From Paenibacillus arenosi (lineage in GTDB: Bacteria > Bacillota > Bacilli > Paenibacillales > Paenibacillaceae): a stretch of DNA of 54,751 nucleotides. The position numbers and the translations under genes are program-made. Location: positions 1 to 54,751 of the forward strand of contig NZ_JACYTN010000027.1 of NCBI RefSeq assembly GCF_014841135.1, given 5' to 3'. Under the pieces are notes generated by a model. That model saw only the letters and a program-made list of their open reading frames with translations, was not told the origin of the DNA and made no database searches. Within the stretch, counting starts at the first letter, position 1, and each line of letters begins with the position of its first letter. Shown in pieces: positions 9,428-19,111 of the stretch.

Positions 9428-11498
9428 ACTAAACAACTTGTTAATGCAGCGTGGAGCGGATGGCTTCTTCCGGTTAGAGCGAGATAAGGAAGCTGTACAG
9501 GCATTCATGGAGGAAGTGTTTGCAAAGAGTATTTCATTTGCTAGCTCTGCAGAGAAAGTTCGCTATATGATTGACAATGATTATTACGAGGATGTTTATA
9601 CGACGTACTCGCCAGAAGCTGTAGAAGAGATTTATGAAATTGCACATAGCTATAATTTCCAATTCCAATCCTACATGGCAGCATCCAAGTTTTACACAGA
9701 CTATGCGGTGAAGACGAACGACCGCTCTCAATACTTAGAACATTACGCAGATCGTGTTGCGATCGTTGCTTTGCACTTGGCACGTGGTGATGAAAATATG
9801 GCTCGCGAGCTTACTAGAGCGATGATGGAGCAGCGCGTACAGCCTGCAACACCTACATTTTTGAACGCAGGTAAGAGCCGTCGCGGTGAGATGGTATCTT
9901 GTTTCCTTTTAGAAATGGACGATGCGCTTAACTCGATTAACTTTGTACTCGGCACGTGCATGCAGCTCTCGAAAATCGGCGGTGGCGTAGCAGTTAACTT
10001 GTCGAAGTTGCGTGGACGCGGTGAGCCTATTAAAGGCGTTGAAGGAGCAGCGAAAGGCATTATGCCTGTTCTGAAGCTGATGGAGGATGCATTCTCTTAT
10101 GCAGATCAGATGGGACAGCGTAAAGGTTCTGGCGCAGCTTACTACAACATTTTCGGCTGGGATCTCATGGAGTTCCTAGACAGTAAGAAGATTAATGCGG
10201 ACGAGAAGACACGCCTGAAGACGTTGTCGATCGGTCTAATCGTACCGAATCAATTTTACAAGCTAGCGGAAGAGAACAAACCGCTTCATCTATTTGCACC
10301 ATATTCCGTGTTCAAAGCATATGGCGTGCATTTAGACGATATGGATATGGATGAAATGTACGAGCAGTTGCTAGCAGACGATCGTGTACGTAAAAAAGAA
10401 GTGATGAGTGCACGTGACATGCTGACGAAAATTGCGATGATTCAGCTTGAATCCGGTTATCCGTATATTATGAACAAGAGCAATGCGAACCATGCTCACG
10501 CGCTTAAAAATATCGGTTCCATCAAAATGTCCAACTTGTGCACGGAGATTTTCCAACTGCAAGAGACATCCGAAATTACAGACTACAATCAAGAAGACAT
10601 TATTCGCAGAGATATTAGCTGCAACTTGGCGTCTTTGAACATTGTTAACGTAATGGAGCATAAGAAAATGAAGGAATCCGTACATGCAGGCATGCTTGCA
10701 CTGACTTCGGTTAGTGACATGACTCGTATCGAAAATGCACCAGGTGTTGCCAAAGCAAACAGTGAGCTGCATTCCGTAGGTCTTGGCGCGATGAATTTGC
10801 ACGGATTTTTAGCTAAAAATAAAATCGCTTATGATAGTGCAGAAGCGAAAGACTTCGCGCGCACCTTCTTTATGATGTTGAACTTCTATTCCTTGGAGAA
10901 AAGCATGGAAATCGCGAAAGACAGCGGTATTACGTTCCAAGGGTTTGAGCGTTCTGACTATGCAGATGGTTCGTATTTCGAGCGGTACTTAGGGACAGAT
11001 TACCGTCCAGTTTCGGACAAAGTGAAGCAGTTGTTTGAGGGCATGGACATTCCTAGTCCAGGAGAGTGGCAATCGCTCAAAGAAAACGTACAAAAACATG
11101 GTTTGTACCATGCTTATCGCTTAGCGATCGCACCAACGCAAAGTATTTCGTATATTCAAAATGCGACTTCTAGTGTAATGCCGATCGTAGAGCAAATTGA
11201 GACTCGTACGTATGCGAACTCGACGACTTACTATCCAATGCCGTATATGGCTGCAGATAACTTCTTCTACTATAAGTCAGCTTATCAAATGGATCAGTTC
11301 AAAGTGCTTGATCTTATTGCTGAAATTCAAGTGCATATTGACCAAGGTATTTCTACGGTACTGCACGTGAATAGTGACGTAACGACGCGCCAATTGGCTC
11401 GCTACTACATTTATGCAGCGAAAAAGGGCTTGAAGTCGTTGTACTACACACGCACGAACCGTTTGTCTGTTGAAGAGTGCATTAGCTGCTCCGTATAA
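9414..11498 (+). CDS. nrdE: Class Ib ribonucleoside-diphosphate reductase, alpha subunit
   Basis: Catalytic subunit reducing NDPs to dNDPs under aerobic conditions. The 694 residues show the family marks: the first redox cysteine in GEMVSCFLL, the N-x-C-x-E active site SNLCTEIFQ, NLASLNIVNVM, the PTQSISYIQNATSSVMPI segment and the C-terminal shuttle cysteines in EECISCSV. The long class Ia ATP-cone is absent, as expected for NrdE. I choose TTG 9414 because GAGGAGGTGA ends eight bases upstream; GTG 9408 is the alternative. Translation is probably coupled to nrdI by the overlap. Confidence 0.95.
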   Translation: MRHIELNNLLMQRGADGFFRLERDKEAVQAFMEEVFAKSISFASSAEKVRYMIDNDYYEDVYTTYSPEAVEEIYEIAHSYNFQFQSYMAASKFYTDYAVKTNDRSQYLEHYADRVAIVALHLARGDENMARELTRAMMEQRVQPATPTFLNAGKSRRGEMVSCFLLEMDDALNSINFVLGTCMQLSKIGGGVAVNLSKLRGRGEPIKGVEGAAKGIMPVLKLMEDAFSYADQMGQRKGSGAAYYNIFGWDLMEFLDSKKINADEKTRLKTLSIGLIVPNQFYKLAEENKPLHLFAPYSVFKAYGVHLDDMDMDEMYEQLLADDRVRKKEVMSARDMLTKIAMIQLESGYPYIMNKSNANHAHALKNIGSIKMSNLCTEIFQLQETSEITDYNQEDIIRRDISCNLASLNIVNVMEHKKMKESVHAGMLALTSVSDMTRIENAPGVAKANSELHSVGLGAMNLHGFLAKNKIAYDSAEAKDFARTFFMMLNFYSLEKSMEIAKDSGITFQGFERSDYADGSYFERYLGTDYRPVSDKVKQLFEGMDIPSPGEWQSLKENVQKHGLYHAYRLAIAPTQSISYIQNATSSVMPIVEQIETRTYANSTTYYPMPYMAADNFFYYKSAYQMDQFKVLDLIAEIQVHIDQGISTVLHVNSDVTTRQLARYYIYAAKKGLKSLYYTRTNRLSVEECISCSV

Positions 11499-11544
11499 TA
11501 GAACAATCATCAAACAGGCAACGAATGAGAGGGGAGCAACGGAA

Positions 11545-12504
11545 TTGAGCGTCATGAAAGCTGTCAATTGGAATCGTCCGGATGACGATTTTACAATTAC
11601 ATTTTGGAATCAAAATATTATGCAATTTTGGACGGATGATGAAATTCCCTTGTCTGACGATAAAATGTCTTGGCTGACATTGAACGCGGATGAGCAGGAT
11701 TTATATATGAAGGTACTTGGTGGTTTGACGCTTCTTGATACGATTCAAGGCGGCGTAGGTATGCCGAAAATATTGGATCATGTAGAAGGCTTGCAGCGCA
11801 AAGCCGTTCTCGGATTTATGGCGATGATGGAGCAAATCCATGCTAAGTCTTACAGCAGTATTTTTACAACGCTGGCAACGACAGAAGAGATCGATGGCGT
11901 GTTCCGCTGGGTAGAGGACAATGCTTGCTTGCAGAAGAAAGCGGAGATGGTTTCCCGCTACTACACGAACATTGAGACACGCAAAGACCTGTACTTGGCG
12001 ATGTGTGCTTCAGTATTGCTGGAAAGCTACTTGTTCTACAGTGGCTTCTTCTATCCGTTGTACCTAGCAGGACAAGGTAAGATGACGAGCAGCGGTGAAA
12101 TTATCGACTTGATTCTTCGTGACGAAAGTATTCACGGTCTCTATGTGGGTGTATTGGCTCAAGAGTTGTTTGCTGAATTGAGCCCAGAAGAGCAGGATGC
12201 AGTTGTGGCGGAGTTCCAGACGCTATTGAAGGAACTGCATGCTAATGAAGAAAAGTACACGGAAGAGCTGTACACAACGATTGGCTTGACGGAGGAAGTG
12301 AAGAAGTTCATCCGTTACAATGCTAATAAGGCGTTGATGAACCTCGGTATGGAGCCGATGTTCCCAGAGGAAGAAATCAATCCAATTGTGTTTAACGGAA
12401 TTAGCACGCGTACGAAGCAGCATGACTTCTTCTCAAAGAAGGGTAACGGATATGTTCGTGCGATGCATGTTGAACCGCTGACAGACGACGATTTCCGCTT
12501 CTAG
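11545..12504 (+). CDS. nrdF: Class Ib ribonucleoside-diphosphate reductase, beta subunit
   Basis: Metal-radical subunit carrying the di-manganese or di-iron site and the stable tyrosyl radical. The 319 residues hold the ligand pattern: DLYMKVLGGLTLLDT, EQIHAKSYSSIF with the E-x-x-H pair, then E in LLESYLFYSGF and RDESIHGLYVG with the second E-x-x-H. TTG 11545 follows GGGGAG by eight bases; ATG 11554 is a possible alternative. It lies 46 bases after nrdE and ends the operon. Confidence 0.95.
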   Translation: MSVMKAVNWNRPDDDFTITFWNQNIMQFWTDDEIPLSDDKMSWLTLNADEQDLYMKVLGGLTLLDTIQGGVGMPKILDHVEGLQRKAVLGFMAMMEQIHAKSYSSIFTTLATTEEIDGVFRWVEDNACLQKKAEMVSRYYTNIETRKDLYLAMCASVLLESYLFYSGFFYPLYLAGQGKMTSSGEIIDLILRDESIHGLYVGVLAQELFAELSPEEQDAVVAEFQTLLKELHANEEKYTEELYTTIGLTEEVKKFIRYNANKALMNLGMEPMFPEEEINPIVFNGISTRTKQHDFFSKKGNGYVRAMHVEPLTDDDFRF

Positions 12505-12580
12505 TAGAAGCGAAGCGATATATGGCTATATAAACAGAAGTGATAAATAAGCGGCTGTAAATAAGAAGCAGCTAAATAAG

Positions 12581-12663
12581 AAAAGCGTTAACGCGGCCAC
12601 TAGAGGCTGACCTTGTTTGCAAGGCAAGGATCAGTACTGGGGCTGGGCGTTAACGCTTTTTAT
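12581..12663 (+). terminator. Terminator of the nrd operon
   Basis: AAAAGCGTTAACGC at 12581-12594 pairs with GCGTTAACGCTTTT at 12647-12660, and CCTTGTTTGCAAGG forms an inner hairpin. The outer stem is 14 bp and ends in a T-run, giving a large branched terminator. Confidence 0.8.
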
Positions 12664-12853
12664 TGTTGTTTGAAGGAGTTTATTTCATCATATATCAAGT
12701 TTAAGCACTACTATTCATCTTCTAATTACTAATATATATTTCATAGTAATTATGTTTCATGCTTAGAGTGAGCTTGCCGGCCGCATTATTTAGACGATAT
12801 TAGTAGGATTTAGCTGGGTTCGCATGTAATGGATGACTTCTATTCTAGAATAG

Positions 12854-13030
12854 TGACAAAAATGCAGTTATTTTATCTGAAAATGTCTCTATTTGAGGGA
12901 TTATCGTCAAAAGTGCATTTATTTAAGCGTCTTTCCCTATTTTCATCATATAATCGTAAAAATAACTGCACATTTGTCCTAATCTATCGCAAAATGACGT
13001 ATTCTACTTAAAATAGATGCACTTTTGTCC
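12854..13030. repeat. Four-box intergenic inverted repeat element, copy 2
   Basis: Same architecture as 3356-3532: forward boxes TGACAAAAATGCAGTTATTT (12854) and GTCAAAAGTGCATTTATTTA (12906), inverted boxes AAAAATAACTGCACATTTGT (from 12958) and TAAAATAGATGCACTTTTGT (from 13009). The TGCA cores are at 12863, 12914, 12967 and 13018: spacings 51, 53, 51. Spacers differ from copy 1 while the boxes are kept. It lies between convergent transcription units. The rest of 12664-13118 has only a small AATTACTA/TAGTAATT hairpin at 12724-12751. Confidence 0.75.
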
Positions 13031-13118
13031 ATACTGCCTTTTTGATCCACGCAAGTAAAAGAGCACGAATATAGGAGATGATCCTTTATTCGTGCCCATA
13101 TTGCACAGTGCTATTCTA

Positions 13119-13529
13119 CTAACCGAACTTAGCAAATGCGACTAAAGAGCCTTTATCGCATGATTCGAAATCATTCTTTTCATAAAAATGTCTGACATCG
13201 GGTGCTTCTTCCGTTAACAGAACTTTTTGACGAACATGTGTATACTTGGTCATCATTTGTTCCATTAACTGAGAGGCAATGCCCCGATTCTGGTAGGCAT
13301 TTAATACGAGTATATCTTGCACATAAACGATGGTTAAACCATCACCAACAACACGAATTAATCCAACTAATACTTCTTGATCCCAAGCAGATATAACGTC
13401 TAATGATTGCAATAGGGCTTGCTGGAGCTGCGGCATATCGTTCGTATACGCATACCATTCCACATCGTTATATAATTTGAGTAATTGTTCTTGGTTGATG
13501 TTTTTATTAGCTTTGAAAGTGATCTCCAT
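13119..13529 (-). CDS. GNAT-family N-acetyltransferase
   Basis: A 136-residue acetyl-CoA-dependent acetyltransferase. The GNAT core is visible: VLVGLIRVVGDGLTIVYVQDILVLNAYQNRGIASQLM, with the Q/R-x-x-G-x-A/G coenzyme A loop at QNRGIA, and the closing HFYEKNDFESC motif. The start is ATG 13529 (MEITFKANKN), nine bases after GAGGAGG; a further-upstream TTG would cover the ribosome binding site. The substrate is unknown; the order resembles the YjcF/ElaA-like small GNATs. Confidence 0.85.
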   Translation of the reverse strand: MEITFKANKNINQEQLLKLYNDVEWYAYTNDMPQLQQALLQSLDVISAWDQEVLVGLIRVVGDGLTIVYVQDILVLNAYQNRGIASQLMEQMMTKYTHVRQKVLLTEEAPDVRHFYEKNDFESCDKGSLVAFAKFG

Positions 13530-13865
13530 TTTATTCTTCCTCCTCAAAATATTATTTTGAAGAGTTCGTACGTAATTTCACCACTGTTTTATGCCCCCTT
13601 CACATGATGTAGGATGAAATCGATTAGTTAATTATTTCCTTGTGGAAAATATTATTCGACAAATACATGTAAATACCTTTATATTACAAAAATTTCTTTC
13701 GTATTCGTACTTAAAGTTTTGGATTGTAAGGTTAAAAGCCGACGGTTATTTGTTTGCGTTCATGATTCTCGTCCCAGGATACCGTACACGTAACTTTTTC
13801 TTTGAAGGAAGTTAGGGAAGTTAGCTTACTATCAAATAGATAATGAATCACTGCCACAAGAATGA
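13530..13865. other. Intergenic region, nothing recognised
   Basis: About 335 bases upstream of the GNAT gene and downstream of the kinase gene. It must contain the GNAT promoter on the minus strand. I see no repeat, RNA motif or open frame worth reporting. Confidence 0.3.
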
Positions 13866-13893
13866 AGCGCTGAATCGAATTGGATTCAGCGCT
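13866..13893 (-). terminator. Terminator-like hairpin after the kinase gene
   Basis: AGCGCTGAATC and GATTCAGCGCT form a perfect 11-bp stem around GAATTG, ten bases beyond the stop codon of the minus-strand gene. The T-tract on the minus side is poor (CTTCATTCTT). Confidence 0.55.
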
Positions 13894-13902
13894 CTTGACT
13901 AT

Positions 13903-14901
13903 TTACTGCATGAGGGGACTGAATTCGACATCAAGTACAGGTTTGTCTTGCTCAATTGCTGCTCTCATTTGTTCAAGTGCAGTTCTTGTTTCTTCATCTA
14001 ATTGTTCCCATACAGTATTCGCTTTGAAATACATATAGGAATACAGTCTGCGATATCTTAATAGGAACGGAATCTGTTCGAGCTGCTGCTTGGTTAATGG
14101 CTGATAGGCCGCAGCATATCCTTTGCCGAAGGACTCCATAAATGAAACGGCCCATTTGTCTCTGTCAGCCTGATCGGAGATACGAGCGAATTGCAAAGCG
14201 TGATAAAGGATGATGGCGGTATCATAACTGTACCAATGATAGAGGCAGTCGCCAAAGTCGAATAGAACGAGTTCTCCATTATGGACATAGAAGTTATGCG
14301 GGTGAAGATCGTGATGGACAAGCCCGTACACATTTGAATCGGTTGGCCAGCTTTTTAGCTTGCTCACATAAGTATTCCATTGTAAAAGTACTTCGTTACT
14401 GACGAGGGGAGGAGAATGTATAAACGCCTCCTCATGCCATTTGATGCGTTTGCTGTCATCTAATATAGGTTCCATTTCTGCCGCTGCACGATGCATGTTC
14501 CCCATTGCTTCGCCTATTTTATAAAATAGATTAGCGTTCCAAGCTTCTTCGTGCTGATCTTGGAGCAGCTTACCTGCCGCTTTCTCATAGACCACCGCCA
14601 AAAAGTCTCCCTCATCTAGCTGTATTTCCTCAATCCATAAACCTTGCTCAGAAAAAATAGGTTTTGTAATACGTACTCTCTGTTGCGACAAGTGGGTCAT
14701 CCATGTCAGTTCACCGACTAGATGTGAGTGATCGGCAGGAGACTTGTACGTATATAATTTTAAGATTACGGGTTCTTCATTTCGCTTAAAGGAAAACACA
14801 TTATTAGTAAACCCACCGAGCGTTTGAATGGAAGAAGGATCACCGCCATATCTCCGGCAGGCTTCTTCTAATAAAGACGAGGACCAATTGTTGGATTCCA
14901 A
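13903..14901 (-). CDS. APH-fold phosphotransferase (aminoglycoside kinase/homoserine kinase-like)
   Basis: A 332-residue kinase of the APH/choline-kinase family. Visible: a nucleotide-binding N-lobe (TNNVFSFKRNEEPVILKLYT), the catalytic loop VHHDLHPHNFYV (H-x-D-x-x-x-x-N) and the metal-binding LFDFGDCLYHW. The close layout to SrkA/CotS-like kinases suggests a protein or small-molecule kinase rather than an antibiotic enzyme (inference). The upstream GGAGGTGG lies only two bases before ATG 14907, so TTG 14899-14901 is the better start by spacing; the difference is two residues. Monocistronic. Confidence 0.75.
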   Translation of the reverse strand: MESNNWSSSLLEEACRRYGGDPSSIQTLGGFTNNVFSFKRNEEPVILKLYTYKSPADHSHLVGELTWMTHLSQQRVRITKPIFSEQGLWIEEIQLDEGDFLAVVYEKAAGKLLQDQHEEAWNANLFYKIGEAMGNMHRAAAEMEPILDDSKRIKWHEEAFIHSPPLVSNEVLLQWNTYVSKLKSWPTDSNVYGLVHHDLHPHNFYVHNGELVLFDFGDCLYHWYSYDTAIILYHALQFARISDQADRDKWAVSFMESFGKGYAAAYQPLTKQQLEQIPFLLRYRRLYSYMYFKANTVWEQLDEETRTALEQMRAAIEQDKPVLDVEFSPLMQ

Positions 14902-14955
14902 GATCATCCACCTCCATGCAAGAAGCGTAGCATAGACGAAGGATGGATATCAAAG

Positions 14956-15132
14956 GTGTCGTGGTGCACAGTTCTGACTTGCGAAAAGTCGCTCCTTTTA
15001 GGCAGAGGCGCTAGCGCATGCGATGCTGAGCGATTAATAGAGACGGGAGTCCTTATACGTGATCAAAGCAGCCGTGCAGTTTATTTGACAGAGGAAGATT
15101 TGTTGGAGTTTGAACAATGGTTCCCGACATAA
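14956..15132 (+). pseudogene. Coding-like remnant, unknown family
   Basis: A frame with possible GTG start at 14956 and TAA at 15130-15132 (58 codons). Its second half reads like real protein (AERLIETGVLIRDQSSRAVY, LTEEDLLEFEQWFPT), but the first half (SWCTVLTCEK) does not, and no good ribosome binding site is present. I infer the 3' remnant of a decayed gene, possibly a small DNA-binding protein. The following 15133-15343 holds only the presumed promoter of the next gene. Confidence 0.3.
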
Positions 15133-15343
15133 GTGGAAATGATGCTGCTATAGATAGATATGTATCCAAGCTATATTTTTAACCTAATTTTAAACTTCAA
15201 GTATCTCCCATTTAACTTTGGGGGTCTAAACTTATCTTATACGAGAAACAAGAACAAACATATCAATTCGTGAGCAAACATAATGCGTAATAGTAGAAAA
15301 AGATTCGTACATACATTACTTTACTTAGAATAGGGGAATGAAG

Positions 15344-16855
15344 ATGAATACGATGAAGATGGCAACGAACAACTCAAATAAAGGATGGCGTGGACGTCTA
15401 CAAGCGATGCTGTTAACGGTCACGATGACGGCGATGGCAATGACAACTTGGCTCGGGCCTATTAGCTCCGTCCAAGCGCAAGCGGCAGCAGCACAACCAG
15501 AACAGAAAGCGGAGCAAGCCGCTCAACAGACTCAACAAGCCAAAGAGCAAATCGAGAAGGCAATGGATAGCCAAGCCCGTACCTATAAGGAATCAATCGC
15601 AGATTGGAAGAAATATGTGAATGATCATGCTTATGCCTTGAAGTCGATTCAACCGGAAAAGCGTGTGAATGGCTCGATACCAGCGAGCAATTTTGAAGAT
15701 CTTGATATGTTAGTACCGCTGTTAGCAGATAAGCGAATTGTTTATTTGGGAGAAAGCACCCATGGTGCTGCAGAATTCAGCTCGGTGAAGACACGTCTCA
15801 TTCAATATTTGCATCAGCAGCTTGGCTATAACATGGTTGCGTTCGAAAGCGGTCTTCCAGATGCAGCAATTGCACAAGGGAAAATGAAAAGTAAGACGGC
15901 TGAAGAAACGATGAAACGTTCCATCTTTAAAGTATGGTGGACGGAGGAAACACTTCCGTTGTTCCAGTATATGAAGGATACGCAAGACAGCGAGCGACCA
16001 CTTCGTATGGTGGGTTTCGATATTCAATGGAATTCACCTCTTCTTAAGGATGCTGCATGGTTGAAGGACAAGAAACTTCAAGAAAAAGTTATAAAGGCAG
16101 AGACTAAGTTGCTTACATGGAGAAACAGTAAAGATTTAGCGGGCTATCGTAAAGTGAAGCCAGAACTTATTCATTTGTATAAAAAACTATTGAAGCAAGT
16201 GGAAGCTCATGAAGGAGCATTAAAGAAAGAATATCCGAATGAACCGAAAATCTCGGTACTGATGAAACGTGCGGTCGAGGATCGGATCCGTTTTATTAAC
16301 GAATATGTTGAAATTAATATTGAAGGTAATATAGCTGTTGAGAAAGGCGATATGCTGGCTGTATTTCGTGCTACAGAATGGCGTGATCGTGCCATGGCGA
16401 ACAATTTGATCTGGCTCGCTACGGAGGTATACCCAACAGAGAGGTTTGTTGTATGGGCCCATAACGGTCACATTAGTAAGGCACAGTCAAAAATTTACTC
16501 TTTTGAAAATGCGCATAAATGGATGGGCGAGCTTATGCCGAAGGAGCTTCAACGTCAAAGCTACGTGATGGGGCTGTACATGGGGAGCGGAGAGTCGGCT
16601 GATAACGATACTAGAGAGCCGATCCCTGTAAGTCCTTTGTTACCAGGAACTTTAGAGGATATTTTATCTGGAGCGAAGCAGCCTTACACGTTTATGGATT
16701 TACGCTACCGTGACAACGAGCGGGGGAGCTCTTGGATGTTCGAACGTGTCTTCGCCTATGATTGGGGATATATGCCGACTTTGATCGTACCGCGCCATCA
16801 TTACGACGGTATCTTGTTTATCGATAAAGTAAAGCTTCCTCGTTATATCAAGTAA
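15344..16855 (+). CDS. Exported erythromycin-esterase-family hydrolase, paralogue 1
   Basis: A 503-residue protein with an N-terminal signal-like segment (basic GWRGRLQ, hydrophobic core, SSVQAQA) and a Gln/Ala-rich linker to about residue 80, followed by an erythromycin-esterase (Ere) domain. Family catalytic positions are present: the E and H of YLGESTHGAAEF, the Glu of AFESGLPDA and the His of WAHNGHISK. Ere enzymes hydrolyse macrolide lactones, but this one appears secreted, so a role on environmental esters or cell-wall-linked substrates is as likely as resistance. ATG 15344 follows AGGGGA; three more ATG codons lie nearby. A strong terminator follows. A closely related copy lies downstream. 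Confidence 0.82.
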   Translation: MNTMKMATNNSNKGWRGRLQAMLLTVTMTAMAMTTWLGPISSVQAQAAAAQPEQKAEQAAQQTQQAKEQIEKAMDSQARTYKESIADWKKYVNDHAYALKSIQPEKRVNGSIPASNFEDLDMLVPLLADKRIVYLGESTHGAAEFSSVKTRLIQYLHQQLGYNMVAFESGLPDAAIAQGKMKSKTAEETMKRSIFKVWWTEETLPLFQYMKDTQDSERPLRMVGFDIQWNSPLLKDAAWLKDKKLQEKVIKAETKLLTWRNSKDLAGYRKVKPELIHLYKKLLKQVEAHEGALKKEYPNEPKISVLMKRAVEDRIRFINEYVEINIEGNIAVEKGDMLAVFRATEWRDRAMANNLIWLATEVYPTERFVVWAHNGHISKAQSKIYSFENAHKWMGELMPKELQRQSYVMGLYMGSGESADNDTREPIPVSPLLPGTLEDILSGAKQPYTFMDLRYRDNERGSSWMFERVFAYDWGYMPTLIVPRHHYDGILFIDKVKLPRYIK

Positions 16856-16904
16856 TTGCGTAAGAGATAGACAGTTAAATAGGTTTATGGAAAAGGTAAC
16901 GCCG

Positions 16905-16939
16905 AACGCTGCATCGAGAAGTGATGCAGCGTTTTTTTA
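16905..16939 (+). terminator. Terminator of the first Ere-family gene
   Basis: AACGCTGCATC pairs perfectly with GATGCAGCGTT around GAGAAGT and is followed by T residues to 16938. Confidence 0.9.
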
Positions 16940-17062
16940 TTTTAGATAGGTAGCTGCTGCCTATTTCCAAATAAGAAAGCACAAAATGTCAAGACGCTCA
17001 TCTTGCGTAACTGCTAGGATGAAATCAAGATAAACCATATTGAAAGTAGGGAGTTGAACGTA

Positions 17063-18595
17063 ATGAAACCAGTGAAATCAGTGAAATCAACTCACATATC
17101 CCAGCCGTTGTCTGCACGATGTCGCCGCTTTGTTTTGCTTGTATTGACCGCGACAGTAGCATTAACATCTACTAATTCCATTAGTTATGCTGCAGCACCG
17201 AGCCATATTGCTTCTGCACAAAGTGACTCCAACTTCAAGCAGGGCAAGCAACTTGAGCATCAAGGAGACCAAAAAGTAGAGCGGACAAACAAGAAGATAC
17301 ATCCTAAAGAAAAACTTATGGCCCGTAACTACCCGGAGGCAATTGACGATTGGAAAAAGTATGTGACTGACCATGCTTATGCTCTGAAATCCATTCAACC
17401 GGAGAAACGAGTAAATGGGGCGATTCCGGAAAGTAATTTTGAAGATCTCAACATGTTAATTCCATTGCTAGCGGATAAGCGGATTGTCTATTTAGGAGAA
17501 AGTAGTCATGGCGCTGCTGAATTTAATTCGGTGAAGACACGTCTGATTCAATATTTGCATCAGCAATTGGGTTATAACTTCATTGCCTTTGAAAGTGGTC
17601 TTCCTGATGCGGCAATTGCGCAAGGTACAATGAAGAGCAAGACGGCTGAAGAAACAATGAAACGCTCTATTTTTCAAGTATGGTGGACAGAAGAGACACT
17701 TCCGTTGTTCCAATATATGAAGGATACGCAGGATAGCCAGCAGCCGCTGCGGTTGCTAGGCTTTGATATTCAATTACAAACTCCGCTGCTTAAAGATGCA
17801 CAGTGGTTAAAAGAGGAGAAGCTTCAAGAGCAAGTCATGAAGGCAGAGAGTGATTTGGCCAAATGGAGCCGCGGAAAAGATCTGACGGGCTACCGCAAAG
17901 CGAAGCCAGAACTGCTTCATTTGTATAAAAAATTACTAGAGCAAGTGACAGCGCATGAGGATGAATTAAAGAAACAATATCCGAATGAGCCGAAAATGGT
18001 GCTACTGATGGAACGAGCGGTTGAGGATCGTATCCGCCTCATTAACGAATATGTTGAAATTAATATTAATGTAAATATAGATATAGAAAAAGAAGGCGTG
18101 GCAGCTATGTACCGTGCAACGGAATGGCGTGATCGTGCCATGGCGAACAATTTGATTTGGCTTGCTACGGAAGTCTATCCAGAAGAGAAGTTTATTGTCT
18201 GGGCTCATAATGGCCACATCAGCAAGGCGCAGTCTCAAATTGTTGATGGCTCCCATAAATGGATGGGAGAACTTATGACAGATAATCTCCAACGTCAAAG
18301 CTACGTCATGGGACTTTATATGGCAAGCGGAGAATCGGCAGAAAATCAAACAAGGAAGCCGGTTCCTGTACAGCCTTTACTTCCAGGATCGATGGAAGAT
18401 ATTTTATCTTCATCGAAGCAGCCTTACACGTTTATGGATTTGCGCTATCGTGACAATGAACGTGGGAACTCTTGGATGTTTGAGCGCGTAGTATCTTATG
18501 TTTGGGGAAATGGAGCGTCTTTGATAGTACCGCGCCATCATTATGACGGTGTCCTGCTTATCGATAAAGTGAAACTACCTCGCTATATCCAATAA
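17063..18595 (+). CDS. Exported erythromycin-esterase-family hydrolase, paralogue 2
   Basis: 510 residues, clearly a tandem duplicate of the preceding gene: long identical runs such as LIQYLHQQLGYN, SKTAEETMKRSIF and VWWTEETLPLFQYMKD. The signal segment (FVLLVLTATVALTSTNSISYAA) and the linker differ strongly, while the catalytic E/H of YLGESSHGAAEF, E of AFESGLPDAA and H of WAHNGHISK are kept. ATG 17063 has AGGGAG ten bases upstream. It has its own upstream region after a terminator, so the two copies are separately transcribed. No macrolide-resistance leader peptide was seen before either gene. Confidence 0.82.
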   Translation: MKPVKSVKSTHISQPLSARCRRFVLLVLTATVALTSTNSISYAAAPSHIASAQSDSNFKQGKQLEHQGDQKVERTNKKIHPKEKLMARNYPEAIDDWKKYVTDHAYALKSIQPEKRVNGAIPESNFEDLNMLIPLLADKRIVYLGESSHGAAEFNSVKTRLIQYLHQQLGYNFIAFESGLPDAAIAQGTMKSKTAEETMKRSIFQVWWTEETLPLFQYMKDTQDSQQPLRLLGFDIQLQTPLLKDAQWLKEEKLQEQVMKAESDLAKWSRGKDLTGYRKAKPELLHLYKKLLEQVTAHEDELKKQYPNEPKMVLLMERAVEDRIRLINEYVEININVNIDIEKEGVAAMYRATEWRDRAMANNLIWLATEVYPEEKFIVWAHNGHISKAQSQIVDGSHKWMGELMTDNLQRQSYVMGLYMASGESAENQTRKPVPVQPLLPGSMEDILSSSKQPYTFMDLRYRDNERGNSWMFERVVSYVWGNGASLIVPRHHYDGVLLIDKVKLPRYIQ

Positions 18596-19045
18596 TAAGA
18601 GGCCATATCAAATTAACTTTTAACCTAAGCAGAGTAAGCGAAATAAGGAATATGAGTAGATAAGCAACATAAGGAGTGTAAGTGGACCAATCGTGCTTGT
18701 ATTACTAAAAATGAATGAGTGAATGTCTATTATACATGGAATATTATTAAAAATGTCTTCGCAATAGTGGACATACATTTTTAAAAAGTATATACATGCT
18801 CGCTGAACGGAAACCTATATCTGGTGTGTTGAATATTATTGAAGCACTAGATGTGGGGGGCGGGGGTTGAAATGCGTTTCGGGACTATATCTCTATGATG
18901 TCCACCTTTGTATAGACAAAACTATGATTTGTCCTTATTGAAAAGACAATTTATTGCAACAAGTTGTAGCTAATTGTAATCTAGAGTATCAAAATACTAA
19001 ACTGTTAAACGAAAATATCCCTTGTACCATTTTGAAAATAAGGCC
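18596..19045. other. Intergenic region, nothing recognised
   Basis: About 450 AT-rich bases between the second Ere-family gene and a hairpin. No open frame with a ribosome binding site, no RNA motif and no clear terminator for the upstream gene were found. Confidence 0.3.
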
Positions 19046-19096
19046 AAAGCGATGGGAGTACGCTGCTGATAAGCGCGTACTCTCATCGCTTTTTCA
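19046..19096. terminator. Bidirectional-type terminator
   Basis: AAAGCGATGGGAGTACGC at 19046-19063 pairs with GCGCGTACTCTCATCGCTTT at 19073-19092 with small mismatches, followed by T residues on the plus strand. It separates the convergent Ere-family and permease genes and may serve both. Confidence 0.7.
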
Positions 19097-19111
19097 CATC
19101 CTTGTTCGTAT

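Noticed and set aside
12829-13011. 60-codon open frame in the four-box element
   Set aside because: It translates repeat DNA, has no ribosome binding site and is not kept in the other copy.
15344-18595. Calling the two Ere-family genes macrolide resistance genes
   Set aside because: Both carry export signals and no inducible leader is seen; family membership alone does not show resistance.
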